Shown here piece by piece: positions 1-5,016 of a stretch of DNA of 5,016 bases; position 1 is the first letter of the stretch, and each line of letters starts with the position of its first letter. The notes under the pieces were generated by a model. That model made no database searches and was not told where the DNA came from. It saw only the letters and a program-made list of their open reading frames with translations. The DNA comes from Candidatus Krumholzibacteriia bacterium (GTDB taxonomy: Bacteria; Krumholzibacteriota; Krumholzibacteriia; Krumholzibacteriales; Krumholzibacteriaceae): positions 1-5,016 of the forward strand of contig JAPLKY010000010.1 in the NCBI GenBank assembly GCA_026387805.1, in the 5' to 3' direction. Made by a program: the position numbers and the translations under genes.

Positions 1-1
1 C

Positions 2-535
2 ACGAACCCGTACATTCAGAAAATCGTGCGTGAGGTGGTCGGCTCCGAGACGAACATGTACTGGAAAGCGCGGAAGCTCTTCCAGTACCTCATCGGAAAT
101 ATGGAATACCTGATGGTCGGCGGCTGGAATACCGCGCCGACCGTGCTCCAGCGCGGCAACGGGTCTTGCTCCGAGTATTCGTTCAGCTACATCTCGCTCT
201 GCAGGGCCGCGGGCGTTCCCGCCCGCTACGTCGGCGCCCTCGTCGTTCGTGGCGACGACGCGAGCTACGACGACGTCTTCCATCGCTGGTGCGAGGTCTA
301 CCTTCCCGGATACGGCTGGGTCCCGGTGGACGCCAACGCCGGCGATCGCGACCTGCCCGCCGATCAGGCCGCGGCCTTCGGCGGCATCGCGAACCGCTTT
401 CTCGTCACGACCGCGGGAGGCGGCGGCTCCGAGTACCTCGACTGGAACTACAACGCCCAGGCGACATGGGTAACGACCGGAAAATGCCGGGTGAAGATGG
501 AGAGCATCGCGGAATGGGAGCCCGTGAAGAAGTAG
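2..535 (+). CDS. Transglutaminase-like domain protein, C-terminal part (5' partial)
   Basis: The reading frame is open to the left edge, so this is the last 177 codons of a longer protein; the GTG at 26 is not taken as a start. The fold is the transglutaminase-like cysteine protease superfamily. The visible segment has an N-terminal helix typical of the family (about residues 18-36, ending NMEY), then the nucleophile region GNGSCSEYS with Cys56, followed by the family-typical stretch CRAAGVPARYVGA. The second triad residue is His94 in DVFHRWCEVYL and the third is Asp110 in GWVPVDAN, so the catalytic triad is complete. The family includes transglutaminases, peptidases and amidases, so the exact reaction and substrate cannot be stated. 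Any signal peptide or extra domains would lie upstream of the window. The gene converges on rtcB with a 49-base gap in which I see no convincing terminator. Superfamily assignment is firm; specific function is unknown. Confidence 0.9.
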   Translation, partial: TNPYIQKIVREVVGSETNMYWKARKLFQYLIGNMEYLMVGGWNTAPTVLQRGNGSCSEYSFSYISLCRAAGVPARYVGALVVRGDDASYDDVFHRWCEVYLPGYGWVPVDANAGDRDLPADQAAAFGGIANRFLVTTAGGGGSEYLDWNYNAQATWVTTGKCRVKMESIAEWEPVKK

Positions 536-584
536 GGACGCGCGGTCGATAACGGGACGGTGGAATTGCCCGGCTTCCGGTCGC

Positions 585-2039
585 TCAGCCTTTGACGCAC
601 ACCATCGGCTTGAGACGGACGACGCGCCTGCTGACGCCGGCCCCTTCCATGATCCCGACGACGTTCTCAACGTCCTTGTAAGCGCCCGGGGCCTCCTCGG
701 CGATCCCCGGCTTGCTGTGCACGCGCACGACGATGCCGCGAGCAGCGAGATCGCCGATAATGCGTTCTCCCCGGTATTCCTTGAGGGCCTGCTTCCTCGA
801 CTGGCGTCTGCCCGCTCCGTGAATGGCGCTTCCGAACGTCTCCTCCATCCCCTTTTCCGTGCCGATGAGAACATACGAGCTCGTTCCCATCGTCCCTCCC
901 ACGAGAACGGGTTGGCCGATCATTCGGTAGCGATCGGGAAGACCGGCGCTCATGGGGCCGAATGCGCGCGTTGCACCTTTGCGGTGAATGAGGAGATCCG
1001 TCTCAACGCCGTCCAGGACGTGCCGTTCAAACTTGAGATTGTTGTGGCCGACCTCGTACATCGTTCTGACACGGGTGCCTTCGGCACCGAAGACCTCCTT
1101 GAACGCCTTGCGCACGAGGTGAGCGATCGCCTGCCGGTTCGCGAAAGCGCAGTTGATCCCCGCCTTGACCGCGGCGATGTAGCGTTTCCCCTCGGGGCTC
1201 CCGATGGGCGCCGCGACGAGCTCCGATTCGCGGATCGGGATCTTGTACTTCTCGCTCGCCTTGCGCAGGACCGATTGATAATCGGTGCCGATCTGGTGGC
1301 CGAGAGCCCGGCTTCCCGTGTGAATGCTCACGACGACGGTGCCGACGGCGAGCCCGAACGCCTCCGCCGCCTTCTCGTCGTACACCGTATCGACGTATTG
1401 CACCTCGAGGTAATGGTTCCCCGAGCCGAGCGTGCCGACCTGCTTGAACTGGCGCTCCTTCGCCGTCGCGCTCACGCATGACGGATCGGCGCCCTCCACC
1501 ATCCCCCCCTCTTCCACGTAGGCGAGGTCGCTCGCCGATTCCAGGCCCCGGTCGATGACGAAACGGGCGCCCCGCAGAAGCACCTCGTCGATCTCCTTCG
1601 CGGAGAGCTTGAGCGATCCCGTCGAGCCGATTCCGGCGGGTACGATCCTGAAGAGCGCGTCGGCGAGCTCTTTCTTCCGCGCCTCGACGTCCTCCTTCGG
1701 AACGCCGACGATCATCGTCCGCACCCCGCAGTTGATGTCGAATCCGACGCCGGCTATCGTCACGACCCCGGTGTCGAGATCGAATGCGCCTACCCCCCCG
1801 ATCGGAAAGCCGTATCCGGGATGGATGTCCGCCATCGCGAGGGAGGCCTTCCGGATCCCCGGGAGGCAGGCGACGTTCCGCACCTGGAGCAGAGCGTCCC
1901 ACTCCTTGCTCTTTCCCTCGGACAGGAGAAATCGGATCGAATCCTCGTCGGCGTAGATCCGCCCGGGGACGTTCATCTCGCCGGACTTCGGGATCTCCCA
2001 GAGGTAGTCGTGGACCTTTCTAACTTCGACTCGCGCCAT
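585..2039 (-). CDS. rtcB: RNA-splicing ligase RtcB (3'-phosphate/5'-OH RNA ligase)
   Basis: This is a full-length RtcB of 484 residues, close to the roughly 480 residues of archaeal RtcB. RtcB joins RNA 3'-phosphate or 2',3'-cyclic phosphate ends to 5'-OH ends, using GTP and Mn2+ through a guanylylated-histidine intermediate. The Mn-site residues are visible: Asp101 and Cys104 in GVGFDINCGVR, His209 in GSGNHYLEVQ, His240 in VSIHTGSR and His332 in EVGHNNLKFE. The nucleophile is His407 in SAIHGAGRRQSR. The HRKGATRAF block (352-360) is also typical. I chose the ATG at 2039 because GAGGAAAGG lies just upstream and the family N-terminus begins here. A GTG ten codons upstream would overlap archease. 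The gene starts 11 bases after the archease stop, consistent with co-transcription and functional partnership. It is the last gene of the ychF-archease-rtcB operon. No strong terminator is seen after its stop. RtcB acts in the cytoplasm; in bacteria it is mostly linked to repair of cleaved tRNA and rRNA. Confidence 0.97.
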   Translation of the reverse strand: MARVEVRKVHDYLWEIPKSGEMNVPGRIYADEDSIRFLLSEGKSKEWDALLQVRNVACLPGIRKASLAMADIHPGYGFPIGGVGAFDLDTGVVTIAGVGFDINCGVRTMIVGVPKEDVEARKKELADALFRIVPAGIGSTGSLKLSAKEIDEVLLRGARFVIDRGLESASDLAYVEEGGMVEGADPSCVSATAKERQFKQVGTLGSGNHYLEVQYVDTVYDEKAAEAFGLAVGTVVVSIHTGSRALGHQIGTDYQSVLRKASEKYKIPIRESELVAAPIGSPEGKRYIAAVKAGINCAFANRQAIAHLVRKAFKEVFGAEGTRVRTMYEVGHNNLKFERHVLDGVETDLLIHRKGATRAFGPMSAGLPDRYRMIGQPVLVGGTMGTSSYVLIGTEKGMEETFGSAIHGAGRRQSRKQALKEYRGERIIGDLAARGIVVRVHSKPGIAEEAPGAYKDVENVVGIMEGAGVSRRVVRLKPMVCVKG

Positions 2040-2052
2040 AACACCTTTCCTC
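2040..2052 (-). promoter_or_regulatory. Shine-Dalgarno site of rtcB, overlapping the archease stop
   Basis: On the minus strand GAGGAAAGG (2052-2044) precedes the ATG at 2039. The archease stop TGA (2053-2051) shares bases with this site. That arrangement is compatible with translational coupling, and it decides the rtcB start in favour of the ATG over the GTG at 2069. Confidence 0.75.
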
Positions 2053-2491
2053 AGAGGTCGACCACGCACCGGGCAACCCAGACACCCGGATCCTGCTCAC
2101 GCACCGACGCCCCGCAGTATGTCGCCGCCTTGACCTCGATGCGGAGTCTCTCGCGCACCTCATCGAGCGGAACGCCCTCGATCGCGGCATCGAGAGCCCA
2201 TGTCCCGTCGGATGTTTTCTCGAGCCTCGTTACCGCCGCGCGGAGATATACGGTGCCCGATAGATCCGCGTCGGACAGCAAGCCGTTCAGGAACTCGATC
2301 AGAAGCTCCGTGAGATCGCTTCCCGCCCGCGATATCGTCGAACGCCTCGATGGAACGAGCCCGCGCACGTCCGCCATGAGCTCGAGCATGGCCGCGGCCG
2401 CCTCCTCGAGGGCTTCGGCGGGCGTGCTCCCCCATCCCCGAATCCCCATGTCCGCCGTATGATCGATCGTTTCATGTCCCCGGGAGAGCAT
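2051..2491 (-). CDS. Archease, RtcB-activating protein
   Basis: The predicted protein has 146 residues, the usual archease size (about 140). Archease accelerates RtcB guanylylation and allows multiple-turnover RNA ligation. The family signature ETIDHTADMGIRGWG lies at residues 7-21, with the conserved His11 and Asp14. It is followed by the family's acidic/Ala helix (about 25-41, EALEEAAAAMLELMAD), the ELLIEFLNGLL helix (62-72), the KAATY strand (121-125) and a C-terminal Asp145. One oddity is that the position after KAATY, usually His (TYH), is Cys126 here. The frame is open further up to 2569, but that start would overlap the 3' end of ychF and add a low-complexity 26-residue extension. The ATG at 2491 has AGGAAA six bases upstream and matches the family N-terminus. 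The gene starts 49 bases after the ychF stop and ends 11 bases before rtcB. Family assignment is firm because sequence and context agree. Confidence 0.94.
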   Translation of the reverse strand: MLSRGHETIDHTADMGIRGWGSTPAEALEEAAAAMLELMADVRGLVPSRRSTISRAGSDLTELLIEFLNGLLSDADLSGTVYLRAAVTRLEKTSDGTWALDAAIEGVPLDEVRERLRIEVKAATYCGASVREQDPGVWVARCVVDL

Positions 2492-2497
2492 GCTTCG

Positions 2498-2503
2498 TTT
2501 CCT
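2498..2503 (-). promoter_or_regulatory. Shine-Dalgarno site of archease
   Basis: AGGAAA on the minus strand ends six bases before the ATG at 2491. It supports the short, family-length archease start over the upstream one inside ychF. Confidence 0.65.
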
Positions 2504-2540
2504 GTTCCGCGAACGAGTCGTCGGGCCCCGCCCCACGTCC

Positions 2541-3629
2541 TCACGGATTGAAATGGAACTGGACGACATCGCCGTCCTGGATGACGTAATCGTGCCCTTC
2601 GGTCCTCAGGAAGCCGTGCGTGTGCACCGCCGCGCGGGAACCGTGAAGGACGAGGTGCTCGTAGCTCATGACCTCTGCCTTGACGAATCCCCGCTCCATA
2701 TCCGTGTGAATCTTGCCGGCTGCCCGCGGAGCGCTCGTACCCCGGGGGACCGACCACGCCTGAAGCTTGTCGTGCGCGCTCGTGTAGTAGCGCACGAGCC
2801 CGAGAAGCTCATGACATTTCTCGATGAACCTCAGCTTCGCAAGCTCATCGATCCCGAGCTCCTTCACGAATTGCAGCCGCTCTTCGCCGGAAAGCGCGTC
2901 GAGCTCGTCCTCGAGCTTCGCCGCGACGACGAAGACGTTCTTCTCGCCGAACTTTGCGATCACGCGCGCGCATTCGGCGCCCCGGCCCGCCGGATCGTCG
3001 TACCCCGTATTGAGAACAACGATCCGCGGCTTCGACGTGAGGAGCTGAAGCTCGTCGTAGAGCGCCTTCATCGGCGTCGGCGCCCCATCCGGCCCGAACC
3101 GCTCCCCGCGCGCCAGAGACGCATGAACCGATTCGAGGAACTCGAGCTCCTTGCGCTCCTCTTTCTTCAGCGCCTTCGACCGCGTCCTTTCCTTTTCGAG
3201 CCACTTCTCGACGCGCTCCACGTCGGCGAGCATGAGCTCCGTCTCGACGATCTCGATGTCGAGGAGCGGATCGACCGTGCCGTACATATGGCTCACTTCC
3301 TCGTCCCGGAAACACCTGAGCACGTGGGCGAGGACGCTCGCCTCCCTCACGTGGTGGAGAAACTTGTTTCCAAGTCCCTCCCCCCGATGCGCGCCCTTCA
3401 CGAGCCCCGCGATGTCGATGAATGTGACGGTCGCAGGGATGATCTCCTTCGGCTTGAGGATCGCGGCGAGCTTCCCGAGCCTCTCGTCGGGCACCGGGAC
3501 GGTACCCTTGTTCGCGTCGATAGTGCAGAACGGATAATTCGACGCTTCGGCCCCCGCATGGCAGAGCGCGTTCATAAGCGTGGATTTGCCCACGTTCGGA
3601 AGACCGATTATTCCCACCGAGATTCCCAT
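2541..3629 (-). CDS. ychF: Redox-regulated ATPase YchF (OLA1/Obg family P-loop protein)
   Basis: This 362-residue protein matches E. coli YchF (363 residues) along its whole length. YchF/OLA1 is a cytoplasmic, ribosome-associated P-loop NTPase that hydrolyses ATP and is linked to translation and oxidative-stress responses. Visible landmarks are the P-loop GLPNVGKST (9-17), the G3 motif DIAGLVKGA (72-80), and GEGLGNKFL (83-91). Next come His114, matching the E. coli residue reported as needed for ATP hydrolysis, and a charged helical insert with coiled-coil character (about 130-205). The C-terminal TGS domain (about 278-361) includes AAGKIHTD and the ending DGDVVQFHFNP. The G4 motif, NxxE in the family (NVNE in E. 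coli), reads NTGY at 207-210, followed by two Asp. The start at 3629 is fixed by the family N-terminus, though no Shine-Dalgarno site precedes it. It is the first gene of an operon with archease and rtcB and has its own promoter just upstream. Confidence 0.97.
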   Translation of the reverse strand: MGISVGIIGLPNVGKSTLMNALCHAGAEASNYPFCTIDANKGTVPVPDERLGKLAAILKPKEIIPATVTFIDIAGLVKGAHRGEGLGNKFLHHVREASVLAHVLRCFRDEEVSHMYGTVDPLLDIEIVETELMLADVERVEKWLEKERTRSKALKKEERKELEFLESVHASLARGERFGPDGAPTPMKALYDELQLLTSKPRIVVLNTGYDDPAGRGAECARVIAKFGEKNVFVVAAKLEDELDALSGEERLQFVKELGIDELAKLRFIEKCHELLGLVRYYTSAHDKLQAWSVPRGTSAPRAAGKIHTDMERGFVKAEVMSYEHLVLHGSRAAVHTHGFLRTEGHDYVIQDGDVVQFHFNP

Positions 3630-3644
3630 ATGATGTTCGCGAAA

Positions 3645-3673
3645 ATTCTAGGGCAAAGGGGGCTTCAAGTCAA
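3645..3673 (-). promoter_or_regulatory. Near-consensus sigma70-type promoter of ychF-archease-rtcB
   Basis: On the minus strand the -35 hexamer TTGACT (3673-3668) and the -10 hexamer TAGAAT (3650-3645) each match the consensus at five of six positions. They are separated by exactly 17 bases. The pair sits directly after the terminator of the upstream gene and faces ychF. The expected start of transcription, six or seven bases past the -10, is about 3638. That leaves only about nine bases before the ATG. This is a sequence prediction without experimental support. Confidence 0.72.
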
Positions 3674-3713
3674 AAGACAAAAAGATCTCCGGCCGCCGAC
3701 GGCCGGAGATCTT
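3672..3713 (-). terminator. Intrinsic terminator after the YHS-array gene
   Basis: A perfect 14-bp stem (3682-3695 with 3700-3713) closes a 4-base loop. On the minus strand it is followed by a T-rich tail, TTTGTCTTTT. It lies about 50 bases beyond the stop of the YHS-array gene and before the ychF promoter. It therefore separates the two transcription units. The tail overlaps the ychF -35 element by two bases. Confidence 0.88.
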
Positions 3714-3763
3714 CATGCATTTTCGATGCGCGAGGGAACTCCGCGAAACGGAGCACCCCGTCT

Positions 3764-4549
3764 CTAGGAGCTCTTTCCCTGCTTGCACGTCTTGGCCTTC
3801 GGGCAGGCGCCCGCCTGCGCCGCCGCGCAGCATCCTTCCTTCTTGGCTCCCGCATCCGCCTTCTTCATCGTCCCATCCTTCTCGCCGCAGCCTTTCGCTT
3901 CCGCCGAGGCCGGTCCAGAGTACTTCTTCGGATCCTTATTGAACTTCTCGAGACAGGCGTTGCAACAGAAATACCGCGTCTTCCCCTCGTACGTGACCTT
4001 GGCGGGCGCATCCTTGCGCAGGAACACCTTCCCGGTCACGGGGCACTCGGCATAGACGTACGCGTCAGGGTTCTTCTCGAACGCGACCTTGTTCGCTTCG
4101 CTCAGGAAGAAGTAAGGCCGTCCCTCGAAGGTCGCCATGTACTTCATTTCCTTCTGGGGCTTCACTTCGTTGGACACGACGTCGTAGTTGATCGCGTACT
4201 CCGCCGGGTTGGCGAAATACTTCTCCTTGCATGCGTTCGAGCAGAAGTGCATCTGGCGTCCCTCATGAACGGCCTCGATCGAACCGACCTTCTTGACCGT
4301 CATGCCGCAGACCGGATCCATGTCCATCCCGGCCGCCATAGCCGCGGGATCCATGAGAAAGTACGCTTTGCATCCCGCTTCGCAGAAATAGTACGTCGTC
4401 CCCTCGTACGCGGTCGTGAGCGCCTGGTCCTTTGGGATCAGATAACCGCACACGGCGCACGGCACCATGCTCTTTTCCTGGGCCGCAACGGCTGTGCCCG
4501 CGGCCAGTAGCATCGTCGCGAGAGCCAGGAGCAGGATCAATCTCTTCAT
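3764..4549 (-). CDS. Secreted protein with tandem YHS-type metal-binding modules and Cys-rich tail
   Basis: This 261-residue protein has a clear signal peptide: MKR, a hydrophobic core (4-17), and likely cleavage near AVAA (about residue 23). It is probably periplasmic or exported. Four YHS/TRASH-like units follow. Unit 1 has Cys31, Cys34, Cys56 and Cys60. Unit 2 is the most canonical, with DPVCGM (Cys81) and FCSNAC (Cys103, Cys107). Unit 3 (about 136-163) keeps the FEGRPYFF...K..F pattern but has no cysteine. Unit 4 has CPVTG (Cys169) and FCCNAC (Cys195, Cys196, Cys199). The tail (212-261) is Lys/Ala-rich, with Cys221, Cys240, Cys241, Cys249 and Cys255. I count 16 cysteines in all. YHS/TRASH domains bind soft metals such as copper, so metal binding or delivery is inferred; the metal and role are unknown. 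The ATG at 4549 has AAGGAGG six bases upstream; the in-frame TTG at 4555 would touch that site. The gene appears monocistronic between two terminators. Confidence 0.88.
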   Translation of the reverse strand: MKRLILLLALATMLLAAGTAVAAQEKSMVPCAVCGYLIPKDQALTTAYEGTTYYFCEAGCKAYFLMDPAAMAAGMDMDPVCGMTVKKVGSIEAVHEGRQMHFCSNACKEKYFANPAEYAINYDVVSNEVKPQKEMKYMATFEGRPYFFLSEANKVAFEKNPDAYVYAECPVTGKVFLRKDAPAKVTYEGKTRYFCCNACLEKFNKDPKKYSGPASAEAKGCGEKDGTMKKADAGAKKEGCCAAAQAGACPKAKTCKQGKSS

Positions 4550-4555
4550 GACCAA

Positions 4556-4562
4556 CCTCCTT
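4556..4562 (-). promoter_or_regulatory. Strong Shine-Dalgarno site of the YHS-array gene
   Basis: AAGGAGG on the minus strand lies six bases before the ATG at 4549. It is the best ribosome binding site in the window and fixes the start at that ATG, which also gives a standard signal peptide. Confidence 0.85.
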
Positions 4563-4568
4563 GAGGAT

Positions 4569-4596
4569 GAATACTCGAATTATTCTTACCAAGAAT
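4569..4596 (-). promoter_or_regulatory. Overlapping dyads in the leader of the YHS-array gene, possible operator
   Basis: The AT-rich gap between the hppA terminator and the YHS-array gene holds a perfect 6-bp inverted repeat with a 3-base spacer (ATTCTT-ACC-AAGAAT, 4582-4596). Next to it is an imperfect 17-base dyad (GAATA...TATTC, 4569-4585) that overlaps it by four bases. Their position 20-47 bases before the start codon is where an operator or promoter core would lie. A weak -10-like AATAAT is present on the minus strand, but I see no good -35 partner. The match to any known regulator site is not recognised. Short dyads in AT-rich DNA can arise by chance. Confidence 0.3.
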
Positions 4597-4642
4597 CAAA
4601 TACAAAGGCGAAGCCCCCGCAAGGTCTTTTGCGGGGGCTTCG
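4595..4642 (-). terminator. Intrinsic terminator after hppA
   Basis: A perfect 14-bp GC-rich stem (4609-4622 with 4629-4642) closes a 6-base loop. On the minus strand it is followed by CC and then a T-rich, interrupted tail, TTTGTATTTGATT. It lies 26 bases past the hppA stop. The opposite strand has no T tract after the stem, so it works in the minus direction. Confidence 0.8.
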
Positions 4643-4668
4643 ACGGTTCCTTGCCGAATGCACTCATC

Positions 4669-5016
4669 CTAGCGGATGAAAAGCGGCGCGAACACGAGCG
4701 CGACGACCGACATGAGCTTGATCAGGATGTTCATGCTTGGCCCGCACGTATCCTTGAACGGATCCCCCACGGTGTCCCCGACGACCGCGGCGGCGTGCGT
4801 CGGCGTTCCCTTGCCGCCGAGAGTGCCCGCTTCGATCCATTTCTTGCTGTTGTCCCAGGTGCCCCCCGCGTTCGCCATGAAGATCCCGAAGAGAACTCCC
4901 GTCGCCGTCGCGCCGGCAAGGAATCCGCCGAGCGCCGCGGGACCGAGCGTGAAGCCGACGATGAGCGGCAGGGCGACCGCGAGCGTGCCCGGAATGATCA
5001 TCTCCCGGAGCGCGTT
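4669..5016 (-). CDS. hppA: Membrane-bound ion-pumping pyrophosphatase, C-terminal part (5' partial)
   Basis: The frame runs off the right edge, leaving the last 115 codons of a protein that is usually about 650-800 residues. The M-PPase family couples hydrolysis of pyrophosphate to pumping of H+ and/or Na+ across the membrane. Two family blocks are intact: MANAGGTWDNSKKWIEAG (47-64 of the visible part) and VVGDTVGDPFKDT (78-90). They carry the Asp, Asn and Lys residues that bind Mg-pyrophosphate. Hydrophobic segments at about 7-25, 28-47 and 95-113 fit the last membrane helices. The residue after KDT is Cys91 (DTCGPS), where family members mostly have Ser (DTSGPS). The K+-dependence determinant and the residues that set ion specificity lie upstream of the window, so the subclass cannot be given. 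The gene ends in front of its own terminator. Confidence 0.96.
   Translation of the reverse strand, partial: NALREMIIPGTLAVALPLIVGFTLGPAALGGFLAGATATGVLFGIFMANAGGTWDNSKKWIEAGTLGGKGTPTHAAAVVGDTVGDPFKDTCGPSMNILIKLMSVVALVFAPLFIR

Noticed and set aside
26..535. GTG at 26 as the start of the transglutaminase-like gene
   Set aside because: The frame is open to the left edge and there is no ribosome binding site; the helical segment before the active-site Cys suggests the protein continues upstream.
536..584. Possible bidirectional terminator between the convergent transglutaminase-like gene and rtcB
   Set aside because: Only a 4-bp CCGG hairpin can be drawn and no T tract follows on either strand.
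717..1481. A 254-codon open frame on the plus strand across rtcB
   Set aside because: It is antisense to the conserved core of RtcB, with Arg/Asp-rich composition and no domain; it is a shadow of the real gene.
2051..2569. Longer archease start at 2569
   Set aside because: It would overlap the end of ychF and add a low-complexity extension absent from the family. The ATG at 2491 has a Shine-Dalgarno site.
2490..3767. A 425-codon open frame on the plus strand across ychF
   Set aside because: It lies antisense to a full-length, family-length YchF. Its product is Arg/Leu-rich with no recognisable motif. Long antisense frames are expected from GC-rich codon use.
3783..4055. Small open frames on both strands over the Cys-rich tail of the YHS-array gene
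   Set aside because: They have no start signals or recognisable motifs and are fully contained in the real coding region.

Overview
The window looks like chromosomal DNA from a GC-rich, probably free-living or uncultured bacterium. The genes are tightly packed, with bacterial Shine-Dalgarno sites, hairpin-plus-T terminators and one near-consensus sigma70-type promoter. The gene content is conserved housekeeping functions plus one lineage-specific secreted metal-binding protein. It shows no transposase, integrase, phage gene, CRISPR array or RNA gene. The gene set (rtcB with archease, a membrane pyrophosphatase, a transglutaminase-like protein) does not allow a phylum to be named from sequence alone.

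Layout: positions 2-535 (+) hold the C-terminal part of a transglutaminase-like protein with a complete Cys-His-Asp triad. It converges on a minus-strand block. Read in transcription order (right to left), that block holds: the C-terminal end of a membrane-bound proton/sodium-pumping pyrophosphatase (hppA, cut by the window edge) and its terminator; a monocistronic secreted protein built of tandem YHS-type metal-binding modules with a Cys-rich tail, and its terminator; a strong promoter; then a compact three-gene operon, ychF (translation-associated ATPase), archease, and rtcB (3'-phosphate RNA ligase).

Functional reading: archease and RtcB are known partners. Archease speeds the guanylylation and turnover of RtcB, which joins RNA 3'-phosphate or 2',3'-cyclic phosphate ends to 5'-OH ends. 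Placing ychF, a ribosome-associated ATPase, as the promoter-proximal gene of the same transcript suggests a translation/RNA-repair module; this link is inferred from operon structure only. The YHS protein is insulated from both neighbours by terminators and has two short dyads in its leader, so it is probably regulated independently.

Nothing in the window is clearly a new system. The points most worth a second look are the YHS-array protein with its cysteine-free third module, the nearly leaderless ychF transcript, the ychF-archease-rtcB linkage, and substitutions at conserved positions in YchF (G4 motif), archease and HppA.
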